Source of the DNA: Triticum aestivum
Taxonomy: Eukaryota > Streptophyta > Magnoliopsida > Poales > Poaceae
Assembly (NCBI RefSeq): GCF_018294505.1
Contig: NC_057802.1
Span: forward strand, 551,780,202 to 551,844,201
DNA: 64,000 bases
Direction of reading: 5' to 3'
The notes under the pieces were generated by a model, which was given only the letters and a program-made list of their open reading frames with translations, was not told the origin of the DNA and did not search any database. The position numbers were made by a program, and so were the translations under genes. Positions 46,438-56,774 of the stretch are shown here, one piece after another (position 1 is the first letter of the stretch; each line of letters starts with the position of its first letter).

Positions 46438-49400
46438 TGATACGTCTCCAATGCATCTATAATTTATGAAGTATTCATGCTGTTATATTATCATTCTTGG
46501 ATGTTTTACAATCATTTTATAGCAAATTTATATAATTTTTTGGGACTAACCTATTGACCCAGTGCCCAGTGCCAGTTGCTGTTTTTCCTTGTTTTTTACA
46601 TCGCAGGAAATCAATATCAAACGGAGTCCAAACACAACGAAACTTTTTGTGGATTTTTTATGGACCAGAAGACATCCAGTGGGCCAGAGAAGCACCTGGG
46701 GTGCCCCAGGGGGGGCACAACCCACCAGGGCGCGCCTGGGCCCCCAGGCGCGCCCAGGTGGGTTGTGCCCACCTCGGTGGCCTCCCGCATCGCCTCTTCG
46801 CCCTATAAATTCCCAAATATTCCAAAAACCCTCGGGGTTAACCTAGATCAGAAGTTCCGCAGCCGCAGGCCTTTGTAGCCACCGAAAACCAATCTAGACC
46901 CGTTCTGGCACCCTGCCGGAGGGGGGGGGGAATCATCTCCGGTGGCCATCTTCATCATCCCGGCGGCCACCACGATGAGGAGGGAATAGTCCACCCTCGA
47001 GGCTGAGGGTTGCTACCTCTTAGCACTGCGTTGGTTTTCCCTTGAAGAGGAAAGGGTGATGCAGCAAAGTAGCGTAAGTATTTCCCTCAGTTTTTGAGAA
47101 CCAAGGTATCAATCCAGTAGGAGGCCACGCACGAGTCCCTCGCACCTACACAAACAAATAAATCCTCGCAACCAACGCGATAAGGGGTTGTCAATCCCTA
47201 CACGGTCACTTACGAGAGTGAGATCTGATAGGTATGATAAGATAATATTTTTGGTATTTTTATGATAAAGATGCAAAGTAAAGAAAGTAAAATAAAAACG
47301 GCGCCAGAAATAGCTTGTTGTCGGGAGATTAATGTGATGGAAAATAGACCCGGGGGCCATAGGTTTCACTAGTGGCTTCTCTCAAGAGCATAAGTATTTA
47401 CGGTGGGTGAACAAATTACTGTTGAGCAATTGACAGAATTGAGCATAGTTATGAGAATATCTAGGTATGATCATGTATATAGGCATCACGTCCAAGACAA
47501 GTAGACCGACTACTGCCTGCATCTACTACTATTACTCCACACATCGACCGCTATCCAGCATGCATCTAGAGTATTAAGTTCATAAGAACAGAGTAACGCT
47601 TTCAGCAAGATGACATGATGTAGAGGGATAAACTCATGCAATATGATATAAACCCCATCTTGTTATCCTCGATGGCAACAATACAATACGTGCCTTGCTG
47701 CCCCTACTGTCACTGGGAAAGGACACCGCAAGATTGAACCCAAAGCTAAGCACTTCTCCCATTGCAAGAAAGATCAATCTAGTAGGCCAAACCAAACTGA
47801 TAATTCGAAGAGACTTGCAAAGATAACCAATCATACATAAAAGAATTCAGAAGATTCAAATATTGTTCATAGATAAACTTGATCATAAACCCACAATTCA
47901 TCGGTCTCAACAAACACACCGCAAAAGAAGATTACATCGAATAGATCTCCACGAGAGAGGGGGAGAACATTGTATTGAGATCCAAAAAGAGAGAAGAAGC
48001 CATCTAGCTAATAACTATGGACCCGAAGGTCTGAGGTAAACTACTCACACTTCATCGGAGAGGCTATGGTGTTGATGTAGAAGCCCTCCGTGATCGATGC
48101 CCCCTCCGGCGGAGCTCCGGAACAGGCCCCAAGATGGGATCTCACAAGTACAGAAGGTTGCGGCGGTGGAATTAGGTTTTTGGCTCCGTATCTGGTAGTT
48201 TGGGGGTACGTAGGTATATATAGGAGGAAGGAGTACGTCGGTGGAGCAACAGGGGGCCCACGAGGGTGGAGGGCGCGCCCAGGGGGGTAGGCGCGCCCCC
48301 TACCTCGTGGCTTCCTGGTTGATGTCTTGACGTAGGGTCCAAATCCTCTGGATCACGTTCGTTCCGAAAATCACGTTCCCGAAGGTTTCATTCCGTTTGG
48401 ACTCCGTTTGACATTCTTTTTCTGCGAAACTCTGAAATAGGCAAAAAACAGCAATTCTGGGCTAGGCCTCCGGTTAATAGGTTAGTCCCAAAAATAATAT
48501 AAAAGTGTAAAATAAGGCCCTATAATGTCCACAACAGAATATAATATAGCATGGAACAATCAAAAATTATAGATACGTTGGAGACGTATCAAGGGTTTGT
48601 ACCAGTAGCTATGTGTTTAATCTCTCTCTCTCTCTCTCTCTCTCTCGTGTTCTTGAGATGTCACGATCTTGATGGATCACGGGCTTTGTTAATATAGTCG
48701 GATCATATGGTGTTTTCCCCTCTCTATCTTGTTGTGACGAATTGAGTTTTCCCTTTGAGATTTCGTATTATCGGATTGAATACTTTTATGGATTTGAGAA
48801 CACTTGATATATGTCTTGCAATTGAATACTCGTGGTGACAATGGGGTATCGTATTGATTCACTTGATATATGTTTTGGCACTCAACTCGCGGATTCCCGA
48901 GGTGACATTGGGGTAATCTATACATAGGGGTTGATGCACGTTCTTGTCTTTGTTTCTCCGGTAGAAATCTTGGGGCACTCTTTGAAGTTATTTGTGTTGG
49001 ATTGAGTATTATGAATATGAATTTTCTTTGGTGTTATTTTAGTACGAACTCTAGGATAGATCGAATGGAAAGAATAGCTTAAAGAATAGCTTTGTGGTGG
49101 TTCTGTACCCTACAAACAATTTATTCTTATGTTCTCCGCTAGATAGGAACTTTGGAGTGATTCTTCATCGCACTTTGAGGGGTGGTTATATTATCCAATT
49201 ATATTAGCATTGTTGAGGGATTGCACTAGCGAAAGTACGGACCCTAGGCCTCATTTCCAAGCATTGCATACCATTTTCGTGCCCGTTTACTATTTGCTAC
49301 CTTGCTATTTTTATTTATTCAGATTATAAAAATATATTTCTACCATCAATATTACACTTTTATCACCATCTCTTCGCCGAACTAGTGCACCTATACAATT

Positions 49401-49609
49401 CGCCATTGTATTGGGTGTGTTGGGGACACAAGAGATTTCTTGTATTTGGTTGTAGGGTCGTTTGAGAGAGACTATCTTCATCCTACGTCTCCCACGGATT
49501 GATAAATTTTAGGTCATCCACTTGAGGAAAAATTGCTACTATCCTACAAAACTCTGCGCTTGGAGGCCCAACACGAGTCTACAAGAATAAAGTTGCGTAG
49601 TAGACATCA
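46438..49609 (+). repeat. Element A 3' LTR, split by a solo LTR
   Basis: The two parts are 46438-47010 and 48592-49609. It keeps the hairpin (about 46713-46770), the TATA box near 46801 and the terminal GTAGACATCA. Confidence 0.87.
47011..48591 (-). mobile_element. Solo LTR of a different LTR retrotransposon
   Basis: 1581 bp running TGCTACCTCTTAGCACTGCG to GAGACGTATCA, flanked by perfect agggt copies (47006-47010 and 48592-48596). No internal region. Orientation is minus, from the shared start TGATACGTCTCCAACG, the hairpin (about 48251-48307) and the TATA-like tatatata (about 48214-48222) read on that strand. Unequal recombination between LTRs leaves such solo copies. Confidence 0.87.
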
Positions 49610-49772
49610 GTCGCCTCGCTCGGGGAGGCGACGCGGGGGTTACGGGGAAGGGAGGGGTGGAGGTGGGGGAGGGGGGGGGGGGGGGGTTGGACGACAAGCG
49701 GCGACGGGGACGCGCGGCTGGGGAGCCTCTCGACCGCGCCCCTCCTTTTCGTACTATCAAAAGGAGACTCTC
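49610..49772 (-). mobile_element. LINE-type element, 5' part
   Basis: GC-rich remainder of the LINE after element A. It carries a G-run at about 49663-49686 and ends at the 17-bp target duplication. Confidence 0.6.
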
Positions 49773-50006
49773 ACCAATAGTGTTGATTTCACTGCATGAG
49801 TTCCCTTGTAACTAGTGATATGATCACATGCCAAACATATTTCTAGATACTAGCACATGGTTTGTTCTGGACCGAGATACTAGTTGGTAATGCCCATGTA
49901 GTTATGGCCACGCATATGCAAATATAGATATTACTACACAATAAAAAAATTAATCGGGAAATGCAGTTGCTTTAATACATGGTTATGGTGGTTTCATCTT
50001 GGTTGG
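49773..50006 (+). repeat. MIF upstream repeat unit 1, right part
   Basis: It resumes unit 1 after the nested block, starting with the second copy of the 17-bp duplication, then tcactgcatgagttcc, tactagcacatggttt and cacgcatatgcaaatata. Confidence 0.75.
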
Positions 50007-50738
50007 GGGCTCATGATTCTACCGCATGAAAAAATGGCAACAATAGAGAAAAACAATATGCACACAATACTATATACGAGCCAGTTTAAAGAAGCTTCTT
50101 GCAGAAAAACTAGTTTAGAGAAGCACACTATTAGTTGTAAACTAATGGAGCTAGTGTAAGTGAATACAAACTGAAAGTGTCCGCTTCACTTGTTGCCGCA
50201 CACAGTGGGGTGTAGCGCCAAGACAACCAAAAGGCTCCAACGCGAAATGAATGCCAAGGTGATTTCACTGGATGAGTTCCTCTTCTTACTTAGCAATAGA
50301 TTACAAGAAAAATATAGGGCCGATTACTAGCATATGGTTTTTTTTTTCAAAAGTAATCGTGTGAAATCTTACCCAGAGACTCTATCTAGTATCTACCATC
50401 CAATTTGATTGCACAAGACGTAGCTGGCAAGCCTATATCTACCGTCCATGAAGTAACGGAAGCTATGCAGACAAAACAAAGTTTGTTTTGCTTTTCCGCG
50501 AAGTACAACCCTGGGCCAAATTAGTACATATGCCCAAGCCCGAAACACGCGGCATGGAACCAGTGTCCCATTTTTAACCATGGTTTACCATAGGTTTATA
50601 AAGCCATGTGCTGGCAATGCTCATGTAGTCAGTGTCACGCATATGCATACATAAATACTACCACACAGGCAAAAGACTTAACCGAGATACTCAGTTGCTC
50701 TAATACGTGCTTATGGTGGTTTTGTGTTGGCTGAAGGC
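50007..50738 (+). repeat. MIF upstream repeat unit 2
   Basis: Aligns with unit 1 and unit 3 through gacaaccaaaaggctccaac (50222-50241), gatttcactggatgagttcc (50261-50280), gacaaaacaaagtttgtttt (about 50471) and cacgcatatgcatacata (about 50637). No ORF. Confidence 0.75.
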
Positions 50739-51290
50739 TCATTATTCTACTGTATAAAGAAAATACAACAAAAGATTAGAAAAGCGAGCACATATATATA
50801 TTAACCAATTTAAAAGAGCAAAGCATTTGTAAAGTAATGGAGTTTAGTATAAATCAATATACACCAAAAGTGTTTTCTCGGCTTTGTAGCCGCACATAGT
50901 GTCACGTCAACATAACCAAGAGGCTTCAATGCACCATGCACGAAACCAATGGCGTGTTGATTTCACTCCATGAGTTACCTTGTAAATTAGTGAAATGATT
51001 ATGAGCCAAATATAGAACCGGTCACTGGCACACGTTCGAGCCTATCTACTGTCCATATAGGAAACAAAAACTATACGGACAAAACAAAGTTTGTTTTGCT
51101 TCTTCACAAAGTATAACCCCGGGCCAAATTAGCCTAAGGCGCAAATGCCCCAAGCCCCAGACACGTGGCACGGAATCGGTTTACTGTGGATTTTTGTAAC
51201 CATGAGTTTGCAATGCCAAAGTAGTCACTATCACCTATATAAGCATGACACCTTCCATCCATCCATCCATCCAAGGCGTGGCAGCAAAGC
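50739..51290 (+). repeat. MIF upstream repeat unit 3 (gene-proximal promoter)
   Basis: The copy joined to the gene. It holds cataaccaagaggcttcaat (50911-50930), gttgatttcactccatgagt (50956-50975), gacaaaacaaagtttgtttt (about 51079) and, where units 1 and 2 read cacgcatatgca, a functional-looking TATA box. Confidence 0.75.
51236..51243 (+). promoter_or_regulatory. TATA box of the MIF gene
   Basis: tatataag lies about 100 bp upstream of the ATG. Expected start of transcription is near 51270, leaving a leader of about 70 bp that contains a catc repeat (about 51255-51274). Confidence 0.65.
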
Positions 51291-51341
51291 TATTCCTATT
51301 GCCACTTGTTTTTCCCTTCAAACATTCATCTCGCGCCTAAC

Positions 51342-51632
51342 ATGGGGTCTCGGCAGGACCAGCCCGCCGTCAACGGGGAGCAAGGTAACGGCGCGGGCGC
51401 AGCCTACGTGCGGTACAGGGAGTGCCAGCGCAACCATGCCATCGGAATCGGCCGGTATGCCGTCGACGGCTGCCAAGAGTTCACGGTGTTAATGGGCGTC
51501 GATGAGGCTGCCATGCTCCTCTGCGCGGCGTGTGGCTGTCACCGCAACTTCCACAGGCGCGAGGTCGTCAACGAGTTCGGCGTCGACTACCATGCTCCCC
51601 GGACGCCCCCCGCCGACGAAAATCGCCGTTGA
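51342..51632 (+). CDS. MINI ZINC FINGER (MIF) protein
   Basis: 96 codons, intronless. The ZF-HD dimerisation zinc finger fills residues 23-73: [11 protein letters not shown] at 23-33, VDGCQEF at 41-47, [13 protein letters not shown] at 61-73, giving Cys28, His32, Cys44, Cys61, Cys64, Cys66, His67 and His71. There is no homeodomain, and length fits the MIF group (about 80-110). Known members heterodimerise with ZF-HD homeodomain factors, hold them back from DNA or the nucleus, and alter hormone and floral responses. The ATG at 51342 is preferred over the in-frame one at 51306 because family proteins start close to the finger and the TATA box fits. Oddity: residues 37-44 read GRYAVDGC where relatives usually have GGHAxDGC. 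Neighbouring upstream DNA is a triplicated unit. Confidence 0.88.
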   Translation: MGSRQDQPAVNGEQGNGAGAAYVRYRECQRNHAIGIGRYAVDGCQEFTVLMGVDEAAMLLCAACGCHRNFHRREVVNEFGVDYHAPRTPPADENRR

Positions 51633-52188
51633 AGCCATGAAGCTTGCTGCTGCTGCCTCTTCTTGCTCATCGTGAATTGGATCTAGCTGGATCATGCATG
51701 GCCAGGGCACGGCTGGTAGTATTTTATTTCATCTTCTTTGTCATCTTATGAAATTTGTGTGGATGAATAATTCGCGGGGGATGTCCCGTCAGCGTAGATC
51801 GATCGATGTGATGAACCTCTTCTATGAATTCGAATTTGATTTCCCTTGTGCCTTTTTACTTGATGAGATTTGTTCTTCACTACAGTAACTTTCCAGACTC
51901 TGAAAGTAATTAATTTATAGTTACTCTCGTTTGTTTTAATCAAACCGATTTCGGTGCAATGTCACCAGATCACCACATCGAGGAACGACCTTTTCTCTTT
52001 GGGATATATATCAATCTGCTGTTTCTCCAAGCTACTCGCATCGTCGCGCACGTACGCTCCTCAGTCTCCTGATTACAATTAAGTTGGACCATATTATGCG
52101 CGCAGGGCGGCTTGTTGATTAATCATGTTCTAGCAAGTTGAAACCAACCTCATTGTGTGTTACCGCGAGACTAGTGCTGTAAGAATTT
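51633..52188 (+). other. MIF 3' UTR and intergenic
   Basis: AT-rich beyond 51700. Candidate near-upstream polyadenylation elements such as gatgaataatt (about 51763) are present. No other feature seen. Confidence 0.4.
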
Positions 52189-52235
52189 ACTCCCTCCATC
52201 CTATAATATAAAAACGTTTTTGTAAAATAGTGAGT
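52189..52235 (+). mobile_element. Stowaway MITE remnant (one end only)
   Basis: TA followed by CTCCCTCCATCCTATAATAT and aaaacgtttttg is the conserved Stowaway terminus. No matching second terminus is found nearby. Confidence 0.7.
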
Positions 52236-52860
52236 ATTTATTTTGGGTGAACGCCGCAAACTTTTCCTCTTTTGATTGGAAGAGTGGACGCCGCAAGTAG
52301 AAGTTTATCACAAGGGATTAGGGAGGGAAGCTGAGCTCCGGTCCAAAGCCCGGCCACGTGCTCCCAAGTCCTGGCCGGCTAGTTTCCACAAGGCAATGGC
52401 AAGGATGCCAGCAGCACGCATTTTGTTGGTTTCTGGATATTCCATGAATAATTTTGTTTGTTTCTAGATATTTCCTGTTCGCTAGTTTTCGTCCTTCTTT
52501 TAGTATATTCTGATGTGTGTTCGGGCTTTTCAGTTGTTTTTTGTCGATTTTTTTATTTTTATTTTTCGTTTCTTGTTTTCATTTTTATTATGTATTTTAA
52601 AAAAAATTACTTTTTGATTTAAAAATTAAACGAATATGTTTCATATATATAATGATTTTAATACATGATAAATTTTTAAGTAAACTATAAACAACTTTAA
52701 GCACATGATGAACATTCTTGTAAATACATGATAAACAATTTTCTAATGCGTGATAAACATTTTAAGAAACAAGATGAACCATTTTTTATGAGCATGGTGA
52801 ACTGCATTCAATAAATGACGAAAATTGTCTAATAAGTGACAACACTTTTTTCTATGAAAA
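52236..52860. other. AT-rich intergenic sequence
   Basis: A GC-richer patch at 52270-52430 has no recognisable protein. From 52600 the words gataaac and atgataaac repeat irregularly, suggesting the edge of the neighbouring transposon-like block. Confidence 0.4.
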
Positions 52861-53975
52861 AGATAATGTCCACACATGTGGGCGTTTGCATCTTGCCCAC
52901 ACGCATGGATCAACGTCCGTTTGTGTTTGTATGAATCTTGACATGTTTGTTAGATTTTTTATGCCACGTAAGATTGGACTGGTGTGTGGGCATTCATCCG
53001 GTCGCCGACACGTCCGTTCCACCACGCGGAGGGGCTGGTGTGTGGGCATTTAGCAGTTCGCCCACACGCCAGTTTTCACGCACGTGGAGGGGCTGGAGTG
53101 TGGGCGTTTATCAGTTCGCCCACACGCCTGTCTCCTCTCCCACACCCAAAGCTATCAGTTGCCATGTATTTTGCAGGGTACATGGCAACTGCCCTAGTGT
53201 GCTTGTAAGCAGATGGCAACTCTCTCTTTACCCGAACATGTTATTTTGCCATGTCTTTTTATAGTGCTACATGGCAACAGCCTAGTTTTAGTAGGTTAAA
53301 CTCCTAAAGATACCACCACCCCCACACGCCCATCTCCACTCCCACACCCAAAGTTGTCATTTTCCATGTGTTTTGCAGGGTACATGGCAACTGCCCTAGT
53401 ATGCTTGTAAGCAGATGGCAACTCTCTCTTTACCCGAACATGTTATTTTGTCATGTCTTTTTGTAGTGCTACATGGCAACTGCCTAGTGTTAGTAGGTGG
53501 CAACTCCTAAAATTTTTAAACCATGGCAACTGTAGTAGACCAGACCATACATGGCAACAACTGTAGTTGTTCAAAAATGGCATCTAACACTTGACCTGAG
53601 ATGGCAACTGCAGTTGAGCAACCATTGCAACTTAGTTGTCAGACATAGCAACTGCAGTTCAGCAACATGGCAACTGCAGTTAAACGAACATGGAAGAGGG
53701 TCCGGACCATGGCAACTATGCGGACGCGTGGTGACTGTCACGCGGGACGTGCGTGACCGTGAGGTAGGAGGTCGGACGTACGGGCGTGTGGGCGTTATCT
53801 ATTTTGCCCACACGTAGGCGTGTGGGAAGGACCGCGAGGCAAAAGACCGGGCATGTGGGCATTACTTATTTTACCCACACGTAGATGTGTGGACCGGTTC
53901 TCTTAAATACCACACGAAACGTGTGGTCAGACCCCTTAAGGCCCACACGTGTGAGCGTTATCGAAACCTTTTTTC
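52861..53975. repeat. DNA-transposon-like block rich in catggcaactg and cccacacg words
   Basis: The ends carry inverted, diverged versions of cccacacgtgtgggc (near 52870 and 53942). The middle repeats atggcaact more than fifteen times. There is no transposase. A Mutator-like or related non-autonomous element is likely; termini not certain. Confidence 0.5.
53121..53515 (+). repeat. 201-bp tandem duplication
   Basis: Unit 1 starts at 53121 (cacacgcctgtctcctct) and unit 2 at 53322 (cacacgcccatctccact). Both continue cccacacccaaag, gcagggtacatggcaactgc, ctctctttacccgaacatgt with few differences. Confidence 0.8.
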
Positions 53976-54002
53976 TATTGCAATGTGTAATTAAAAATTG
54001 CC

Positions 54003-54839
54003 CACTACGTATTTAAACAGCAGCCTCACTGATTACTGGGATTTTTTTCCTATGCTGTTGTCCGGTGTTGTCGCACATAGGCGAATTTCCTCATATTTCA
54101 ACAGGAGCCTCACTGAGCCCGAGACAGATTCTTTCCCCGCTCCATGCACAATATCATCCCTCATAAACCAAGAGCGCCAGATCATGAGCAGAATTTTCGT
54201 CCGGATCTCCTCGGTACATGTGTTAAGGAGGACTTGTAACCAAACATTGCCTGTGAACCAGAAGGCTTCTTCCTTTGGCAGATTCAGTGAACTCGCAGTT
54301 CCTTCCACAGTGCTCTGCTCTTGGTGCAAGAAATGACAGCAGGGTCCTCATTTTCCTCGGCATTCCCGCGGATGTCACACATGTTGTCCGTAGTAATCGT
54401 TCATTTACACTTGTTTTGTGGCCAGCGAATTGGTGGCTACCCTCCATCTTTTCTTTTAATTTTCTCTGGGATCTTGGGCTTTCCAAATGAGATGTCAAGT
54501 GCTCCGCTCATCGTAAGTTGCAGTGGATGAAGAGGTATTGGTACTCCCTGAGCCAAGGTCATTCAATTTGTAGGCACTCTTCACAGTGAACACCCCTGTC
54601 TTTTCATAGTGCCAAGGCACGCAATCTTTCATTTCCCTAGCCGGTATTCTGATCTTGCATATTTTCTCTGTTGGCCCAGTCCACGTTGCCAAGCACTTTT
54701 CGACGACACACGATGACCGACAACGAACGACGATAAGATGACGCTGGTGATTTCGCTCCCAATCAACCTCGCTGCTGGCCGATACAATATACACGGCAAA
54801 AGAAACACACCTGGTTGATTTATTCGGCGAAACACTCAC
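54003..54839 (-). pseudogene. LINE ORF2 C-terminal remnant
   Basis: Minus-strand blocks: KICKIRIPAREMKD and WHYEKTGVFTVKSAYKL (about 54560-54680), the post-RT region; then a zinc-binding-type segment (TTDNMCDIRGNAEE, CTKSRALWKELR, about 54310-54410); then WLQVLLNTCTEEIRTKILL and WRSWFMRDDIVHG (about 54140-54250), the start of the C-terminal domain. Frames change between blocks. RT core, ORF1 and tail are absent, so only a middle slice of a LINE remains. Confidence 0.7.
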
Positions 54840-55847
54840 GTGCGTACCTACTAGCTAGCGACCAATCGACTTGATCGATTCTGGTATTTGCAAGTCACGC
54901 ACGCACGCAAATACTTGAATTGATAGCCACGGGCACGTCTCATGCCTAGTGATTACTTTATTGCTTATCCAACTTACGGTATGATTTACAAGCCGGGTAC
55001 ACATGTATATAGATTTTTCAAGAAGCGAGCACACAAACGGTTGGCGCTTCAGACGCCCATTACTGTGCATTTTGCAAACAGCGCGGGCAACATGAATCAA
55101 ACCCCCAACCCGAGTGTTCCAAGACAATAGTAGTGACCACTAGGCTAGCCCGCCGGCTTCGTTTATCCTCGCTTTTGTCTACAATTTATTACCTTCCTCG
55201 GTTTTCCTAGGACGCACGTTTTTATTTGTTTTTTCTTTTTCTTTTTTCTTGTTAATTTTTTTGTTTTCTGAAATGCATCATTTTTCCCAAAACTCTTGGA
55301 ACTTTTTTCAAATTCGATGATTTTTTCATAAAAGATGATGAACTTTTCTTTTCAAATTTGATCTTTTTAAAATCAATGAACTTTTTCCAAATTCAGTTAA
55401 TGTTTTTCAAAATTGATGATTTCTTTTCGAATTTGATGAATTTTTTTCCAAATTCGGTGAACTTTTTCCTAATTCATGATTTTTTTTCAAAAGCGATGAT
55501 TTTTTAATTTAATAAACTTTTTTTAAATTCATGAACGTTTTTCAAAATTTGATGAACTATTTTTCATAACAAATCAACTTGTCCTAATGATTCAAAAATC
55601 TAAGTGCTAGTGCTTAGTGCGCATTCCTTTCGTGGGCCGGCCCACTAGGCACTAGCGGGCGCCGGTTGGCTTCTGCGGCGCTTAAAGCGCTCAATAGGAG
55701 CCCCCGATTCTCCTACAGAGGGAAAGGAAATCCAAAAGAAGTTTGTGGAGCAGTGTGAGCCGAAAAAGTAGTGAAGCGGTAGGCGCCTTATCCCCCTGCG
55801 CGTAGCAAGACAGACACTGGTGGGCTCTGGCTGCAGGGCAGCAAGCA
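54840..55847. other. Intergenic with T-rich element debris and GH1 5' flank
   Basis: At about 55080-55150 the minus strand carries an A-box-like tagcctagtggtc and a B-box-like gggtttgattc, a tRNA-like pair as at 18.75 kb. 55200-55600 is T-rich with repeated ttttcaaattcgatga-type words, and a gggccggccca palindrome sits at about 55635. The last 150 bp are the presumed GH1 promoter and leader; no clear TATA box. Confidence 0.4.
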
Positions 55848-56152
55848 ATGGCTTCCGTCGCCTTTTTCTCGCTGCTGCTTCTCTCCGCCGCCGTAGCTCC
55901 TCCGGCTCTTGGCTTCACGCGGAGCGACTTCCCGCCGGACTTCGTCTTCGGCGCCGCCACCTCCGCGTACCAGGTAGTAACTGGATATTGGTTTGGCTTT
56001 ATCAGCTAGCATTGGTCTCTTACAAGTTTCACTCTCTTTCTCGGTGCCCCTGCTCTGTTTAATTTGCTCTGTTTTTTAATGCAATACGAGGGGGCTGTTG
56101 CTGAGGATGGCAGGAGCCCAAGCATCTGGGACACCTTCACTCATGCATGTAA

Positions 56153-56177
56153 GAGCAACTTCAATGGGGCGACCCAT
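56153..56177 (+). repeat. Left TIR of the Harbinger element
   Basis: GAGCAACTTCAATGGGGCGA and onward, pairing with the right end at 58353-58377; first eight bases perfect, the rest with a few mismatches. Confidence 0.85.
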
Positions 56178-56774
56178 TTCATCCGCGGCCGTTCGTTTGG
56201 GTCGGCGTGGACAGAAAAGGCGGCCCAACGCGCCGACTCAAACGGACGCACGTCCGTTTTTCGTCCGCGGGCGACCCATTCCCGGCCCATTTTTGATCCT
56301 GATTTGCGTCGGCGCGGACACGTGACGGACGTGCGCGCGGTCGCCTACTCCTGTCCCTGGGCCCGCTGGTCTGTGACACATTGGCCTCCCTCCCCCAGGC
56401 CAACAAGCAACCCTCGCCCCCCGCCTCCTCCGCCACCGACGCCGCCGCCCATTTTTGCGGCGACTCTTCCAGCTGCCGCCGCCTCCACATCCGCCCAGCA
56501 ACGCCGCCCCTGCCCCCAGTCGCCCGCCGCCGCCGTTTTACCGCCGGGGAGCAAACTGGTTCCCGCCGCCGCTTCCCCCACTGCACAGACGCCCGCGACC
56601 AAGAAGACGCCTCGCCACCCCCGCCACATACGACCGGCACGCTTGTCGGATGCTGTCACACTCGTCGGACGCCGGCAGGGCAGCTAGCTGGTCTGTGCGC
56701 GCCGCGTCTCCCCTCGCCGGCCGTCTCCTTCTTCGACGCCCGCAAGCTGTTCGACAGTTTGCCAAGGTACGAAA

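Larger units (their letters stand above)
22745..49609 (+). mobile_element. LTR retrotransposon A (non-autonomous), nested host of B, C and a solo LTR
   Basis: LTRs run TGATACGTCTCC to GTAGACATCA. Flanks gccgc (22740-22744) and gtcgc (49610-49614) match at 4 of 5 positions as a target duplication. A tRNA-Asp-type PBS sets the + orientation. Without nested insertions the internal region is about 4.1 kb and encodes only one short acidic ORF: no protease, RT or integrase. It is a LARD-like non-autonomous element. Shared internal text with element C points to a Gypsy/Athila-related helper. Family name not assigned. Confidence 0.85.

Noticed and set aside
53551..53817. 88-codon ORF in the repeat block
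   Set aside because: Produced by iterated atggcaactg words; no domain.
54223..54530. Plus-strand ORFs over the LINE remnant
   Set aside because: The opposite strand carries recognisable LINE blocks; these are shadows.
56179..56659. Several long minus-strand and plus-strand ORFs in the Harbinger 5' region
   Set aside because: GC-rich text opens multiple frames; none resembles a Myb-like ORF1 protein.
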